The notes beneath the pieces are model-generated. The model was not told the DNA's origin. It saw only the letters and a list, made by a program, of their open reading frames with translations, and did not search any database. Below, piece by piece: positions 16,776 through 25,525 of a DNA stretch of 64,000 bases (position 1 is the stretch's first letter; every line of letters starts with the position of its first letter). Source of the DNA: Bremerella alba (GTDB lineage: Bacteria > Planctomycetota > Planctomycetia > Pirellulales > Pirellulaceae); NCBI RefSeq assembly GCF_013618625.1, contig NZ_JABRWO010000012.1:124001-188000 (forward strand), given 5' to 3'. A program made the position numbers and the translations under genes.

Positions 16776-17136
16776 GAGTTGAATCAAGGACTGTCCCTAT
16801 AACCAACGGTTCAGACCGGTTACCTATCGAAGCGGTTCAAAAAAATAGGCATGCAGTGGGCATGCAGAGCGTCCTCGGTCGACGCAGGCTGTTCCAGGAA
16901 TGAGGAGGAGACTCTTTCGTTGTAGCAAAACGCTGGAAAGTTCGCGAGGCGATATCCGCAGGAATCCTAGTCTTCGTAAATGGTTGGAAATTAAAGGAGT
17001 AACGATAATTCAGGCAGCTATCGACGCAGGCAATTTCTTGACCCCCACCTTTGCAGTAAGGTGGGTTTCATCGCCACTAAATTATTCAACGTGTACCAGC
17101 AGCCTAATGCGACGAAAAGGAAAATCTTTGGGGAAG
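16776..17136. other. Long rho leader / coaE trailer without a gene
   Basis: About 360 bases between coaE and rho, both leftward. No gene was recognised. A hairpin CCCACCTT (17044-17051)/AAGGTGGG (17058-17065) lies about 70 bases past the coaE stop but lacks a leftward U tract, so termination there is doubtful. A long untranslated leader before rho fits the known autoregulation of rho in other bacteria by attenuation. Confidence 0.4.
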
Positions 17137-17766
17137 TTAACGCGGATTCCCGCGAGGCCCTGGCGGGGAAGCGATTTGCTGATTCCAAAAGGATCGGATC
17201 GCTGCTTGAAGCTGGGATAAGTCGTCGTCGTTGGGGATCGCGATGTCAGCGAGTTGTCGTTTGACTTCTAATTTTTCCTGCGCCGCCTCCCGAATGTCAA
17301 ACTCATTTTCTGACCAGTTTCGCGCAAGGGCCCTCTCCAAACGTTTCTCGCGCGAGGCATCCACATAAAGAACATAGTCACAATGGCCTATCCAACCGGC
17401 TTTAATCATAACCGGGGCATCGACCACAAAAGCAGGCGCCCCAGACACTTCCGCTTGCTTAAGAGCCGCTTCCAATAACGCGCCGATGCGAGGATGCGAG
17501 ATCTTCTCTAGGTCGGCAAGGGCCTGCCGATGCGGGCCAGAGTCGCCAAAGACAAGCTCCGCGATTTTCGGCCTCAATACGTTCCCGTGAGCATCGAATA
17601 CGGAGGAAGAAAACCTCGCTCGGATCTCTGCTTTCACCTCAGGCAGTTCCAGAACACGATGTCCGGCCTTGTCGGCGTCGAAAACCACAGCCCCCAATTG
17701 GCGCAATGCATCGGTTGCGGCGCTCTTGCCAGATGCGATACCACCTAGGATTCCGATTGTTTTCAT
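17137..17766 (-). CDS. coaE: Dephospho-CoA kinase
   Basis: A 209-residue kinase that phosphorylates dephospho-CoA at the 3' hydroxyl, the last step of coenzyme A synthesis. The start at 17766 gives the typical opening MKTIGILGGIASGKS with the P-loop at residues 7-14; GAVVFDADKAGH follows with the substrate-binding Asp, then the lid helix region and the DAPVMIKAGW and LERALARNW blocks. In many homologues the third reads DxPLLFE; here it is DAPVMIK. It follows polA by 103 bases on the same strand, an order common in bacteria, and precedes rho. Confidence 0.93.
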   Translation of the reverse strand: MKTIGILGGIASGKSAATDALRQLGAVVFDADKAGHRVLELPEVKAEIRARFSSSVFDAHGNVLRPKIAELVFGDSGPHRQALADLEKISHPRIGALLEAALKQAEVSGAPAFVVDAPVMIKAGWIGHCDYVLYVDASREKRLERALARNWSENEFDIREAAQEKLEVKRQLADIAIPNDDDLSQLQAAIRSFWNQQIASPPGPRGNPR

Positions 17767-17869
17767 GATGCGACTTGCCCACAAGCTTCCAAATCAGACG
17801 CAACGGCAATCATTACTAGCCAACTAGTTTTTTTGTTTCCGTGCCCAGCGATTGGTGGACACTTCCCCG

Positions 17870-20725
17870 TTAGCCGTCGATTGGCACCGGTTCGCATTCG
17901 GCCCAGTTTTGCCCAGACTCGACATCAATGACTAACGGAACGTCCAATTTGATTGCTTGGGTCATTTCCGGCAGCATCAACTTCACCAAAGATGGCACTT
18001 CTTCCGGGGGTGCCTCAAAAACCAATTCGTCATGAATCTGTAACAAGAGCTTCGACTGCAGATCGGAATCGGCGAGCACCTTGTGAACGCGAATCATTGC
18101 CAGCTTAATGATATCGGCTGCAGATCCTTGGATGACGGTGTTCACTGCGGTCCGCTCCGGCATCAGTAGCTGGCGGACCAAACGGTCACGCTTCTGTGGG
18201 GAACGCACGCCGTCGATTTTGCGTCGGCGACCGAGAATCGTTTTCACGAAACCATCCTTGTAGCACTGCTGCAGGGTGTTTTCCATGAAGTCATCGACGC
18301 CGGGGTACTTTCGGAAGTACGCATCAATAAACCCGAATGCTTCGTCCTTTTCGATATCCAGGCTCTTGGCTAGGCCAAACGCACTTTGTCCGTAGACAAT
18401 CCCAAAGTTAATCGCCTTGGCACTGCGGCGTTCGCTGGAGGTCACTTCTTCGAGTGGAATGCCGTATACCTGCGACGCGACCTTGGCATGAATATCTTGA
18501 TTGTTGTGATACGCGTCACGCAGAGCTTCGTCCTTGGAATAGTGTGCCAGTACGCGCAACTCGATCTGCGAATAGTCGGCACAAACCAGCACCCAACCGT
18601 CGCGACTGGCTTTGAAGGCCGAACGTATATCTTTCCCTTCCTTGGTTCGGATGGGAATGTTTTGCAGGTTCGGTTCGTTGGAACTCAACCGCCCGGTCGC
18701 GGCCACCACTTGATTGAACGACGTATGCACGAGATTCGTCTTCGGACAAATCATATTCGGCAGCGCGTCGATGTAGGTGTTCTTCAACTTGGCATACTGC
18801 CGGAAGTCGATGATCTTCTGTGGTAATGGGTCTTGCTTGGCTAACTGCTCAAGCACTTCGGCATCGGTCGACGCGCCTGTCTTCGTCTTTTTGATGACCG
18901 GCAGCTTGCGTTTCTCGAACAGAATTTCTGCCAACTGTTTGGGAGAAGCGATATTGAATGGTTGCTCGGCGATTTCATAGATCTCGGTTTCGAGCGCATC
19001 CAGGCGGTCGCCATAGGCATCGCTCAAGTTTTTCAGACGCTCGGTATCGACGCGGATGCCGTTGCTCTCCATCTCGACCAGGACATCGATCAGGGGAATT
19101 TCCACGTCGTCGAATAGGTCGTTCAGGCCTTCCTCGTCGAGACGTTCGCTTAAAATCTCGTACAGCCGCAGCGGAATGTCTGCGTCTTCACAGGCATAGT
19201 ACGAGACCTTTTCGAGCGGAACCTGGCTCATCAAGATTTGCTTCTTGCCGGTCCCAATTAACTCGCTGATCTTAACCGTTTCGTGCTGTAAATAGCGACG
19301 CGCCAGTTCATCGAGGCCGTGCGACCGCGCGCCGGCTTCCAACAAGTAATGGGCAATCATCGTGTCGAAATCGACGCCAGCCAACTCGATCCCTACGCCA
19401 CGAAAGATAATCTCGTCGTACTTCAGGTTCTGCCCCAGCTTCTTAATCTTCGGATCTTCGAGCACCGGTCGCAGAGCTTCGATCACTTCTTGCAGAGGTA
19501 AGCACGGGTCCTCTTCAGGTGTTTGGACGGGTATGTACCGCGCGGTCCCGGGCTGCCAGCAAACTGAGATACCAACTAGGTCGGCCCAGCGGGGGCTGGT
19601 ATGGGTGGTCTCGGTATCGATCGAGATACGTTTTTGCTGGCTGAGTATTTCGACCAGTTCGGTTAGTTGATCGGTCGTTTCGATGGTTTGATAGTCGAGC
19701 GTGGTCGCTTCCAAAGCGCTGACGCCCCCCTGCCCTGCATCGCTGGTAGAGAGCGACTGCAATTGTTTGGACAAGGTCCGAAACCCGAACTCGTCACATA
19801 ACGCTTCACATGCCTGCGCATCGACCGGCGTAACAACGTACTTGTCCCATTCCCAAGTGAGCGGGACATCATCGCGCAGGCGTACCAGTTCCCGGCTAAC
19901 CATCGCCAGTTCGCGTCCGTTGGTGATATTTTCCTTCCGCTTCTTTCCCGAGATCTTATCGACGTTGTCGAGCACCTCGTCCAAGGTGCCAAACTGATTG
20001 AGTAGGTCCTTGGCGATCTTGGGGCCAATTAACGGAATGCCAGGCACGTTGTCGACCGAGTCGCCCACCATCGCCTGAAAGTCGACGACTTGATCGGGAC
20101 GCACGCCCCAGTCTTCGAGCAATCCTTCCGCCGTGTAGAAAGAATCCTTACGCACATTGAACAGCCGCACGTTATCGGTAATCAGTTGCCGGCAATCCTT
20201 GTCGGTGGTGACCAGGGTGCAACGGCCTCCTTTTTCCTCCACCACTTTTGCGGCAGCGGCCAGGACATCGTCGGCCTCGAAGCCTTCGCAGGCGAGAACC
20301 GGGATTGTCATCGCCTCGAGCAGTCGCCGAATGCCGGCAATCTGTGAAGGTAACTCGACCGGCATTTCGTCGCGGTTGGCTTTGTACTGGTCGTATAACT
20401 CATTGCGAAAGGTCGGCCCCGAAAGGTCAAACGCACAGATCAGATAATCAGGCTTCTTCTTTTCCAACAGAAAGACCATGTCCCGGGCAAAACCATAGAT
20501 GGCAGCCACCGGCTGACCCGCCGGACCGGTCATGGGCGGGATCGCATGGAAAACCTGGAAGATCAGCGAGTGCGAGTCGACAATCCACACCTCTTTGCCC
20601 TGCAAGTCGCTGGGATCGACTGGAACCGGCGGAGCAGACGGGGTTGGGGGATTATTTTCCGAAATTTCCTGCGTCTCGCTCGTGTCGAAACTTAGCGACG
20701 TTTGTCGCGTGCGTTTTTTCATCAT
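17870..20725 (-). CDS. polA: DNA polymerase I
   Basis: A 951-residue enzyme for Okazaki-fragment processing and repair synthesis. Domains in order: a Pro/Ser-rich leader (1-40), the 5' nuclease (about 45-300, with the conserved EGFEADDV and GDSVDNVPGIPGIG-like block, here GIPLIGPK), the 3'-5' exonuclease (about 350-540, active-site opening SIDTETT, later YYACEDAD), and the polymerase (about 580-951, motif A VCADYSQIELRVLAHYS, motif B RRSAKAINFGIVYG, motif C QIHDELVFE). The exonuclease Asp-Glu pair is intact, so proofreading should work, unlike in Taq polymerase. The start could be either of two adjacent ATGs (20725 or 20722). Confidence 0.97.
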   Translation of the reverse strand: MMKKRTRQTSLSFDTSETQEISENNPPTPSAPPVPVDPSDLQGKEVWIVDSHSLIFQVFHAIPPMTGPAGQPVAAIYGFARDMVFLLEKKKPDYLICAFDLSGPTFRNELYDQYKANRDEMPVELPSQIAGIRRLLEAMTIPVLACEGFEADDVLAAAAKVVEEKGGRCTLVTTDKDCRQLITDNVRLFNVRKDSFYTAEGLLEDWGVRPDQVVDFQAMVGDSVDNVPGIPLIGPKIAKDLLNQFGTLDEVLDNVDKISGKKRKENITNGRELAMVSRELVRLRDDVPLTWEWDKYVVTPVDAQACEALCDEFGFRTLSKQLQSLSTSDAGQGGVSALEATTLDYQTIETTDQLTELVEILSQQKRISIDTETTHTSPRWADLVGISVCWQPGTARYIPVQTPEEDPCLPLQEVIEALRPVLEDPKIKKLGQNLKYDEIIFRGVGIELAGVDFDTMIAHYLLEAGARSHGLDELARRYLQHETVKISELIGTGKKQILMSQVPLEKVSYYACEDADIPLRLYEILSERLDEEGLNDLFDDVEIPLIDVLVEMESNGIRVDTERLKNLSDAYGDRLDALETEIYEIAEQPFNIASPKQLAEILFEKRKLPVIKKTKTGASTDAEVLEQLAKQDPLPQKIIDFRQYAKLKNTYIDALPNMICPKTNLVHTSFNQVVAATGRLSSNEPNLQNIPIRTKEGKDIRSAFKASRDGWVLVCADYSQIELRVLAHYSKDEALRDAYHNNQDIHAKVASQVYGIPLEEVTSSERRSAKAINFGIVYGQSAFGLAKSLDIEKDEAFGFIDAYFRKYPGVDDFMENTLQQCYKDGFVKTILGRRRKIDGVRSPQKRDRLVRQLLMPERTAVNTVIQGSAADIIKLAMIRVHKVLADSDLQSKLLLQIHDELVFEAPPEEVPSLVKLMLPEMTQAIKLDVPLVIDVESGQNWAECEPVPIDG

Positions 20726-20782
20726 GCCAACTGCGTAAAGGGGGAAGCCAGAAGCCGCTGCGAACTACGATCCTGCACGTAG

Positions 20783-20811
20783 ATTATTGTGCAGCAACGA
20801 GTTACGAACAA
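20783..20811 (-). promoter_or_regulatory. Sigma-70-type promoter for polA
   Basis: Read leftward: TTGTTC (20811-20806), a 17-base spacer, and AATAAT (20788-20783). The -10 box differs from consensus only at its first base. The start codon of polA is about 50 bases downstream. No competing pair of similar quality was seen in this leader. Confidence 0.55.
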
Positions 20812-20959
20812 GAAGCCACCCTCATATGCCCAATTCCTAAGGTTTTCGCAATTTCAACACAACTCCCTGAAGGAACGTTGCCTAAAAACCTCGCGATGCG
20901 ACAGAACAACATTCCCATAACTCCTTTGTCATATAACGACTTACGCCAATTCCAAATCA

Positions 20960-20988
20960 TTGACTTCTGCCTAGATTGCGTGTACACT
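20960..20988 (+). promoter_or_regulatory. Strong sigma-70-type promoter
   Basis: TTGACT (20960-20965), exactly 17 bases of spacer, then TACACT (20983-20988). Five of six -35 bases and four of six -10 bases match consensus. It points at the coiled-coil membrane protein gene starting at 21227. Confidence 0.6.
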
Positions 20989-21226
20989 TACAGTGCTGGC
21001 AAAGCTTTGACCAGCCAACCACTCATCCCAATCGCTATTCCGCCCCTAGGGTTCACAAATGCTTAACATGAGGCCCAGATAGGCCTTCTGTCGTCGCTTG
21101 TTGATGTAATCCCTACTATTGGTTGGATTGGCATTTGCCCTCGCTTTGACTAATTTAGGCAAACTAGGGAGACCGCAGGTCCATTACCCGTCTCCCTTTA
21201 CTTGTCCCCTCAGGAGAGATTCGCTC

Positions 21227-22627
21227 ATGGCAGCCCGTGACAATCAAGGTCTTCAAATCGCCGTGATCCTTATGGTCATGATGGTGGTCGGTTTGGGTAT
21301 CACGACCGGCGTGTTCTACAACGCCAACTTGAAAGCGCAAACGGACGCACAGGATGCGAACGCACGAGCCCAGGCCGAATCATCCAAGGCCCGTGACTAT
21401 CTGTTGGAACGCAACCGTCTGAAGGTCATGATCGGTCACACCGAAGAAGCGACCATGGACGAAATCGAAACGCAGTTCACCAACGACGTGGCCGCTTTTG
21501 TAGCCGACGAAAATGGGACTCCAGCTGCGGCTCAAGCCTTGAACTATCGTAAGATCCCCGTCGAACTTCGCAATAAGTACGCTACGCTCGAGCAGCAGCT
21601 CGCATCGTCGCGTGCTCAGATCAACGCCCTTCAGGCCGAACGTGATTCGATTCGCACGACTGCCGATTCTGCCGTGGCGAAAGCGAAGTCCGAGAAGGAC
21701 ACCGCCGACGCTAACCTGCGTAAACTAACAGCCGATTACGAGTCGGCCCGTCAATCGCTGCAAGACGACCAGAAGAAAGTCCTCGCTTCCAAACAGGCCA
21801 TCGAAGGTCAGGTCGCTCAGGTGACCGCGAAGTTCACCCAGGAAAAGAAAGTTCTCGATAAAGATATCAAGGACATGCGGACTCTGATCGATGGCCTCAA
21901 CAAAGTGAACGAGAACCTGCAGCCACAGATCACCGACCGTCCTGACGGCAAGGTTGTTTGGTCGAACCAACGCGAACAAACCGTTTGGATCAACCTTGGC
22001 TCGCAAGATTTGCTGCGTCCGCAAATGACCTTCAGCGTCTATCCAGTCGGCCAAGAGAACCTGGCTGGTGTCGCAGTGAAAGGGACGATCGAAGTCAGCA
22101 AGATCCACGACGGTCATCAGGCCGAAGCTCGGATCACTAGCTATGACGTGGCCAATCCAATCATGCCTGGAGACACCATCTTCACCCCGACCTGGACCCC
22201 AGGCCATCCTGAGAAATTTGCCGTGGTCGGGTACATCGACATTGATGGCGACGACAAAGACGATACCGACGACCTACGTCAGATTATCGAAACGTCCGGT
22301 GGCGTGGTCGCTGCCTATGTCGACGAAACCGGCAGCATCAAAGGTACGATCACTCCGGACATTCGTTACTTGATCCTGGGTAAACGCCCAACCGACAAGA
22401 CCGCCGAAGGAACCTTGGCCTCGTACTCGCAATTGAGCGAAGCTGCCCGATCCAACGGTATCCAGGCGATTCGCGTCGACCAGTTCATTGACTGGGCCGG
22501 CTACACTGGTGCCGAAGAACTCGTTCGCTTGAATGCCGCCTCTAAGCTGGAAGAGCTGGAAGCCCAAGCCGAGAAGGTCAAAGCGGGCTTCCAAAAGCGA
22601 CGTCCTAGCGGCGAGAGCGCCTTCTAA
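21227..22627 (+). CDS. Membrane-anchored coiled-coil protein with a conserved C-terminal domain
   Basis: A 466-residue protein. One N-terminal transmembrane helix (about residues 11-31, LQIAVILMVMMVVGLGI) is followed by a long Ala/Gln/Lys-rich coiled coil (about 35-235) and then a globular region: KVVWSNQREQTVWINLGSQD, a strand-rich part with EARITSYDVANPIMPGDTIFTP, an acidic DIDGDDKDDTDDL segment, and a closing alpha/beta part (GGVVAAYVDE, RYLILG). The last part has a BRCT-like feel, but that is only an impression. I recall homologues throughout planctomycetes and none elsewhere. AGGAGAGA precedes the ATG at 21227. Function is unknown; the layout suggests a scaffold between the membrane and an internal partner. 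A strong promoter and terminator frame it as a single gene. Confidence 0.85.
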   Translation: MAARDNQGLQIAVILMVMMVVGLGITTGVFYNANLKAQTDAQDANARAQAESSKARDYLLERNRLKVMIGHTEEATMDEIETQFTNDVAAFVADENGTPAAAQALNYRKIPVELRNKYATLEQQLASSRAQINALQAERDSIRTTADSAVAKAKSEKDTADANLRKLTADYESARQSLQDDQKKVLASKQAIEGQVAQVTAKFTQEKKVLDKDIKDMRTLIDGLNKVNENLQPQITDRPDGKVVWSNQREQTVWINLGSQDLLRPQMTFSVYPVGQENLAGVAVKGTIEVSKIHDGHQAEARITSYDVANPIMPGDTIFTPTWTPGHPEKFAVVGYIDIDGDDKDDTDDLRQIIETSGGVVAAYVDETGSIKGTITPDIRYLILGKRPTDKTAEGTLASYSQLSEAARSNGIQAIRVDQFIDWAGYTGAEELVRLNAASKLEELEAQAEKVKAGFQKRRPSGESAF

Positions 22628-22662
22628 GACGGTTGTCTTTTCAAGTCAGATCATCACAAATC

Positions 22663-22696
22663 AAAAAGAGCCGAGATTGCTATCTCGGCTCTTTTT
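22663..22696. terminator. Perfect bidirectional terminator
   Basis: A 15-bp perfect stem (22663-22677 with 22682-22696) around a TGCT loop, starting with five A and ending with five T, so it can act on both strands. It lies 36 bases past the stop of the coiled-coil gene. Confidence 0.93.
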
Positions 22697-22755
22697 ATGT
22701 TCCAGTATAAACGGCTCTTAGTGTTTACTATTTGAGTAACTAAGGAGAGCGTCTG

Positions 22756-23082
22756 ATGATCGTCACCACCGGCAACGATGTCGAAGGACAGCGCATCGTC
22801 GAGTACCTGGGTCTGGTCCGAGGGATCGTCGTTCGCTCGACAAGCATCGCCCGCGGTTTCATCGGCGGCATCCGGGCCATAGGCGGCGGTAACATCCCAG
22901 AGTATGCCGCCGTGTGCGAGGAAGCCCGGCAACATGCGTACGATCTCATGCTCGAGCATGCGCAGCAAGTCGGGGCCGATGCCATTATTGGCGTGCGTTA
23001 CGATGCGACCGAATTCATGCCCGGCTCAACGGAAGTCTTAGCTTACGGTACGGCGGTTAAGCTTCAGCCGAACGCCGAATGA
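22756..23082 (+). CDS. YbjQ/UPF0145 family protein
   Basis: A 108-residue cytoplasmic protein of normal family length. It shows the standard blocks: VTTGNDVEGQRIVEYLGLVRGIVVRS, then ARQHAYDLMLEHAQQVGADAIIGVRYDATE and a closing VLAYGTAVKL. Members form ring-shaped pentamers and are labelled heavy-metal-binding on weak structural grounds; the biological role is unknown. AAGGAGAG lies six bases upstream of the ATG. A terminator separates it from the upstream gene, and the next gene runs the other way. Confidence 0.9.
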   Translation: MIVTTGNDVEGQRIVEYLGLVRGIVVRSTSIARGFIGGIRAIGGGNIPEYAAVCEEARQHAYDLMLEHAQQVGADAIIGVRYDATEFMPGSTEVLAYGTAVKLQPNAE

Positions 23083-23154
23083 CGTGCAAACTCGCAGTGG
23101 ATTGCTGATCCCCAGTTCGCACAGCTGGACGAGCCAAGTGAACGGGACGGAAGA

Positions 23155-23631
23155 CTAGACGATGGAAGCTTCCTGGTGCACGCTGCTATCGGAAGCGTTG
23201 GCCTGTTTCCACAGATGATAGCCGAAGAATGCTTCTCCCAGCTTGGCCAGTTCGCCGTGCAGGTCGTGATACTTTTCCAACTTCGTAGCCGACACGAGAA
23301 TACTCGGATCGCAAAACATACTGGCCGGCTGTGTCAGTTGCAGCTCGCGACTAATCTTTTTAAGTAGCGACGAGTCTTTACTGCTGAGCTCGTGCTTCTT
23401 GCACAGATCAGAGAACAGCCGCTGTGGGTTGTCGACATTCCAGGCCTCCTCGCTTTCCTGCCAGCGAGTCAAAGCCCAGACTAACGAAGCAATTACCAGA
23501 ACGACCAACGCCAAGACGATAAAGTGTGGAAGATTAAAGTGAGCATTCTCGGCGCGGAAGTGTTCTCCCATTGCCCGAAAGTCCACCGATGGCTGGTCTG
23601 CCAGAAAAACGAATTGTTCAAGTAATGCCAT
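23155..23631 (-). CDS. Single-pass membrane protein of unknown function
   Basis: A 158-residue protein with one clear transmembrane helix (about residues 36-54, FIVLALVVLVIASLVWAL) flanked by a short N-terminal part and a soluble, helical, charged C-terminal part (LFSDLCKKHELSSKDSSLLKKISRELQL and FCDPSILVSATKLEKYHDLH). No named domain was recognised. Similar TM-plus-helical proteins recur in planctomycete genomes. It starts 12 bases after the HEAT-repeat gene on the same strand, so the two are almost surely co-transcribed. Confidence 0.75.
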   Translation of the reverse strand: MALLEQFVFLADQPSVDFRAMGEHFRAENAHFNLPHFIVLALVVLVIASLVWALTRWQESEEAWNVDNPQRLFSDLCKKHELSSKDSSLLKKISRELQLTQPASMFCDPSILVSATKLEKYHDLHGELAKLGEAFFGYHLWKQANASDSSVHQEASIV

Positions 23632-23643
23632 CGGTCTTCGCTC

Positions 23644-25299
23644 CTAAGTGGTGACCTTGACGCTGGCGACCGACGCCTCGATCGGTGGCACGGCCACTTT
23701 CGTTCCAGCGATGCGGCGGAGGCTTGCCTCGGCATTCTCACGAACGCGAACATTCCGATCGAGCATGGCCCCGCGAAGTGCCGTCACCGAGGTCGACGAA
23801 GGACAACGGGCAAGAAGCTTAGCCGCTTCCGCACGCAGAAAATGATCTTCGTGCTGCAAGGCCTTGATCAGATCGGTCTCCATGTCGAGATGATTTTCCA
23901 TCACTTCGATAATCTTCAGCGCACGCAGTCGTCGGTAGCTGGCATCGTCGACCATCTCTTCCGCCAGCAGACGCTGCGTGTTGACATCGATGCCGCGAAC
24001 CAGACGCCCGGTGTTCTTTTGCGCGTCTAAGCTCATCTTGTCGAACGCGGCCAAGAAGCGGGGGAAATTGAATTCGGCCAGCGACCTGCGAACGGTGTCT
24101 TGAACGACCAACTGCGGGCTATCAAGATGCTGTAGAAGCAGCTTAATCGCGCCAGGAATTCCTCGCGGCCGTAACTGGCGCAGGGCTTCGGCACGCACGC
24201 CAGCGTTGGGATCGCTGACGGCATCCAGGATTAGCTCATTGGTGTGTGGATCGACATAGCTGGCCAGCTCTTCGAGTGCAGCTAAGCGTCCGCTGGAATG
24301 CCCAGAATCGGCGACCAGCAGCAGCAGCTTATACAACCGATCCGAACCAATCGATGTCGACATGGCCATGTGCACGGCAGCTGCTTGCTGAAGTCCGTTT
24401 AGTTTCTCGAGCACCGGGCGATGCTCTTCAGCCCAGGCCACTTTGGTCAGCTTAGCCAGATTGCGCCGGACGGTATCGTTCATGTTTCCTTGGATCCGCG
24501 CCGTCAATTCCGACATGAACGCGGGATCGTGCCGCAGTCCCACGATGCTGAGCACTGGGGCACTAGGGTGCATGTCCGTTAGTGAACTGAGCACCAGATC
24601 GATAATTTCCGGGCGAGAGCTATGCTTCAGGAAGCGAATAATGGCGGAGTGTGCTGGGTGTTTGGTATTATTCCAGGCCTCTCGCAGCAGTTGGTTTTCG
24701 CGGGTCACCAGGACCAGGAACGCTTCCAGGATGGCCAGCGACTCGTGCTGTTGGAAGTGGCTGATGCAGTCCCCCAGAGAATCGATCGCACGACTGCGAA
24801 CCGATTCGACTCCTATTTTGTTATCGCCGGTGCGGAGGTCCTTGCGGAGACTGGCCGCCAAATGCACGAGTGTATTGCCTGCCGAATCTCGGTAGGAATG
24901 GCCCGAATCTCGAACAATCAGCGTCAGAGCCGGAAGCAGCTCGTATTCAGGAACCTGATTAAGAACCTCAAGCCCCAACGCAAATTGCTCGTGGTCGTTC
25001 GATTGAATCAGTTCACGCAGGGCGATCTCTAGCGAGATGCCAGACAGTTCGATCCAGCTGCGTTGGACCGGGGTAAATTTTCGCCAGCGCTGCACGAGGG
25101 CCCGCTGCGCGACCGCATGGCGCTGACGGAGCAAAGCAGACAGGGCACCCTCGCGAACTTCGGAATAGGGGGAATCGAGCGCATCTACCAACACCGGGAC
25201 CGCCGCATGGTTGTCTGTGTTGGCAAATAGCTGAAAGGTTTTTTCGATTCCGGAGGGCACGATTCGATTCTCTCTGTACGTCTGATGGGTTCCGGGCAT
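23644..25299 (-). CDS. HEAT-repeat protein
   Basis: A protein of about 550 residues built of repeated helix pairs, with typical HEAT signatures such as LVDALDSPYSEVREGALSAL, ILDAVSDPNAGVRAEALRQL, LLQHLDSPQLVVQDTVRRSL and GAMLDRNVRVRENAEASLRRI near the end. Such solenoids bind other proteins; no catalytic residues are evident and there is no signal peptide with the chosen start. The start is uncertain: ATG at 25299 lacks a good ribosome-binding site, a GTG nearer 25260 and an ATG at 25407 are possible. It is followed after 12 bases by a small membrane protein gene, a likely partner. It lies downstream of the phosphodiesterase-like gene after a 226-base gap. Confidence 0.8.
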   Translation of the reverse strand: MPGTHQTYRENRIVPSGIEKTFQLFANTDNHAAVPVLVDALDSPYSEVREGALSALLRQRHAVAQRALVQRWRKFTPVQRSWIELSGISLEIALRELIQSNDHEQFALGLEVLNQVPEYELLPALTLIVRDSGHSYRDSAGNTLVHLAASLRKDLRTGDNKIGVESVRSRAIDSLGDCISHFQQHESLAILEAFLVLVTRENQLLREAWNNTKHPAHSAIIRFLKHSSRPEIIDLVLSSLTDMHPSAPVLSIVGLRHDPAFMSELTARIQGNMNDTVRRNLAKLTKVAWAEEHRPVLEKLNGLQQAAAVHMAMSTSIGSDRLYKLLLLVADSGHSSGRLAALEELASYVDPHTNELILDAVSDPNAGVRAEALRQLRPRGIPGAIKLLLQHLDSPQLVVQDTVRRSLAEFNFPRFLAAFDKMSLDAQKNTGRLVRGIDVNTQRLLAEEMVDDASYRRLRALKIIEVMENHLDMETDLIKALQHEDHFLRAEAAKLLARCPSSTSVTALRGAMLDRNVRVRENAEASLRRIAGTKVAVPPIEASVASVKVTT

Positions 25300-25525
25300 T
25301 GGCGGCCGGAGCTTGGATCGACTACAGGAAAATCTAGTTTTCCCCTCAGATATGGGCTGTGAGAAACCGTATGAAATCGAATCCGCCCAAATCTTGGGGC
25401 GATGCAATCGTTACAGATAGAACGAGACGCAGCCTTTTTAGGGGGGATTGATGAAGAAAAACGACCTCATCAAACCCCCAATCGGCGGCAGTCTACGAAT
25501 AAACCCGTAACCATCAATTTCGACG

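Larger units (their letters stand above)
20726..21226. other. Divergent promoter region between polA and the coiled-coil protein gene
   Basis: These 501 bases hold promoters facing both ways (20783-20811 leftward and 20960-20988 rightward) and no convincing gene. It is noticeably richer in A and T than its surroundings, especially 20800-21000. The rightward transcript would have an untranslated leader of about 230 bases, in which no riboswitch class was recognised. Confidence 0.5.

Noticed and set aside
16568-16903. Open frames on the plus strand over the start of rho
   Set aside because: Antisense to the Asn/Ser-rich coding part of rho; their composition is explained by the opposite-strand codons.
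17044-17065. Hairpin past coaE as a terminator
   Set aside because: The stem is sound but neither strand has the U tract in the coaE direction, so it is not listed as a terminator.
20802-20987. A small open frame of 61 codons upstream of polA
   Set aside because: No ribosome-binding site, no recognisable domain, and it covers both divergent promoters.
25446-25489. GGGGG...CCCCC structure between the phosphodiesterase and HEAT genes
   Set aside because: Partly paired (TGATGA/TCATCA within) but with mismatches and no U tract leftward; could be chance in this low-complexity stretch.
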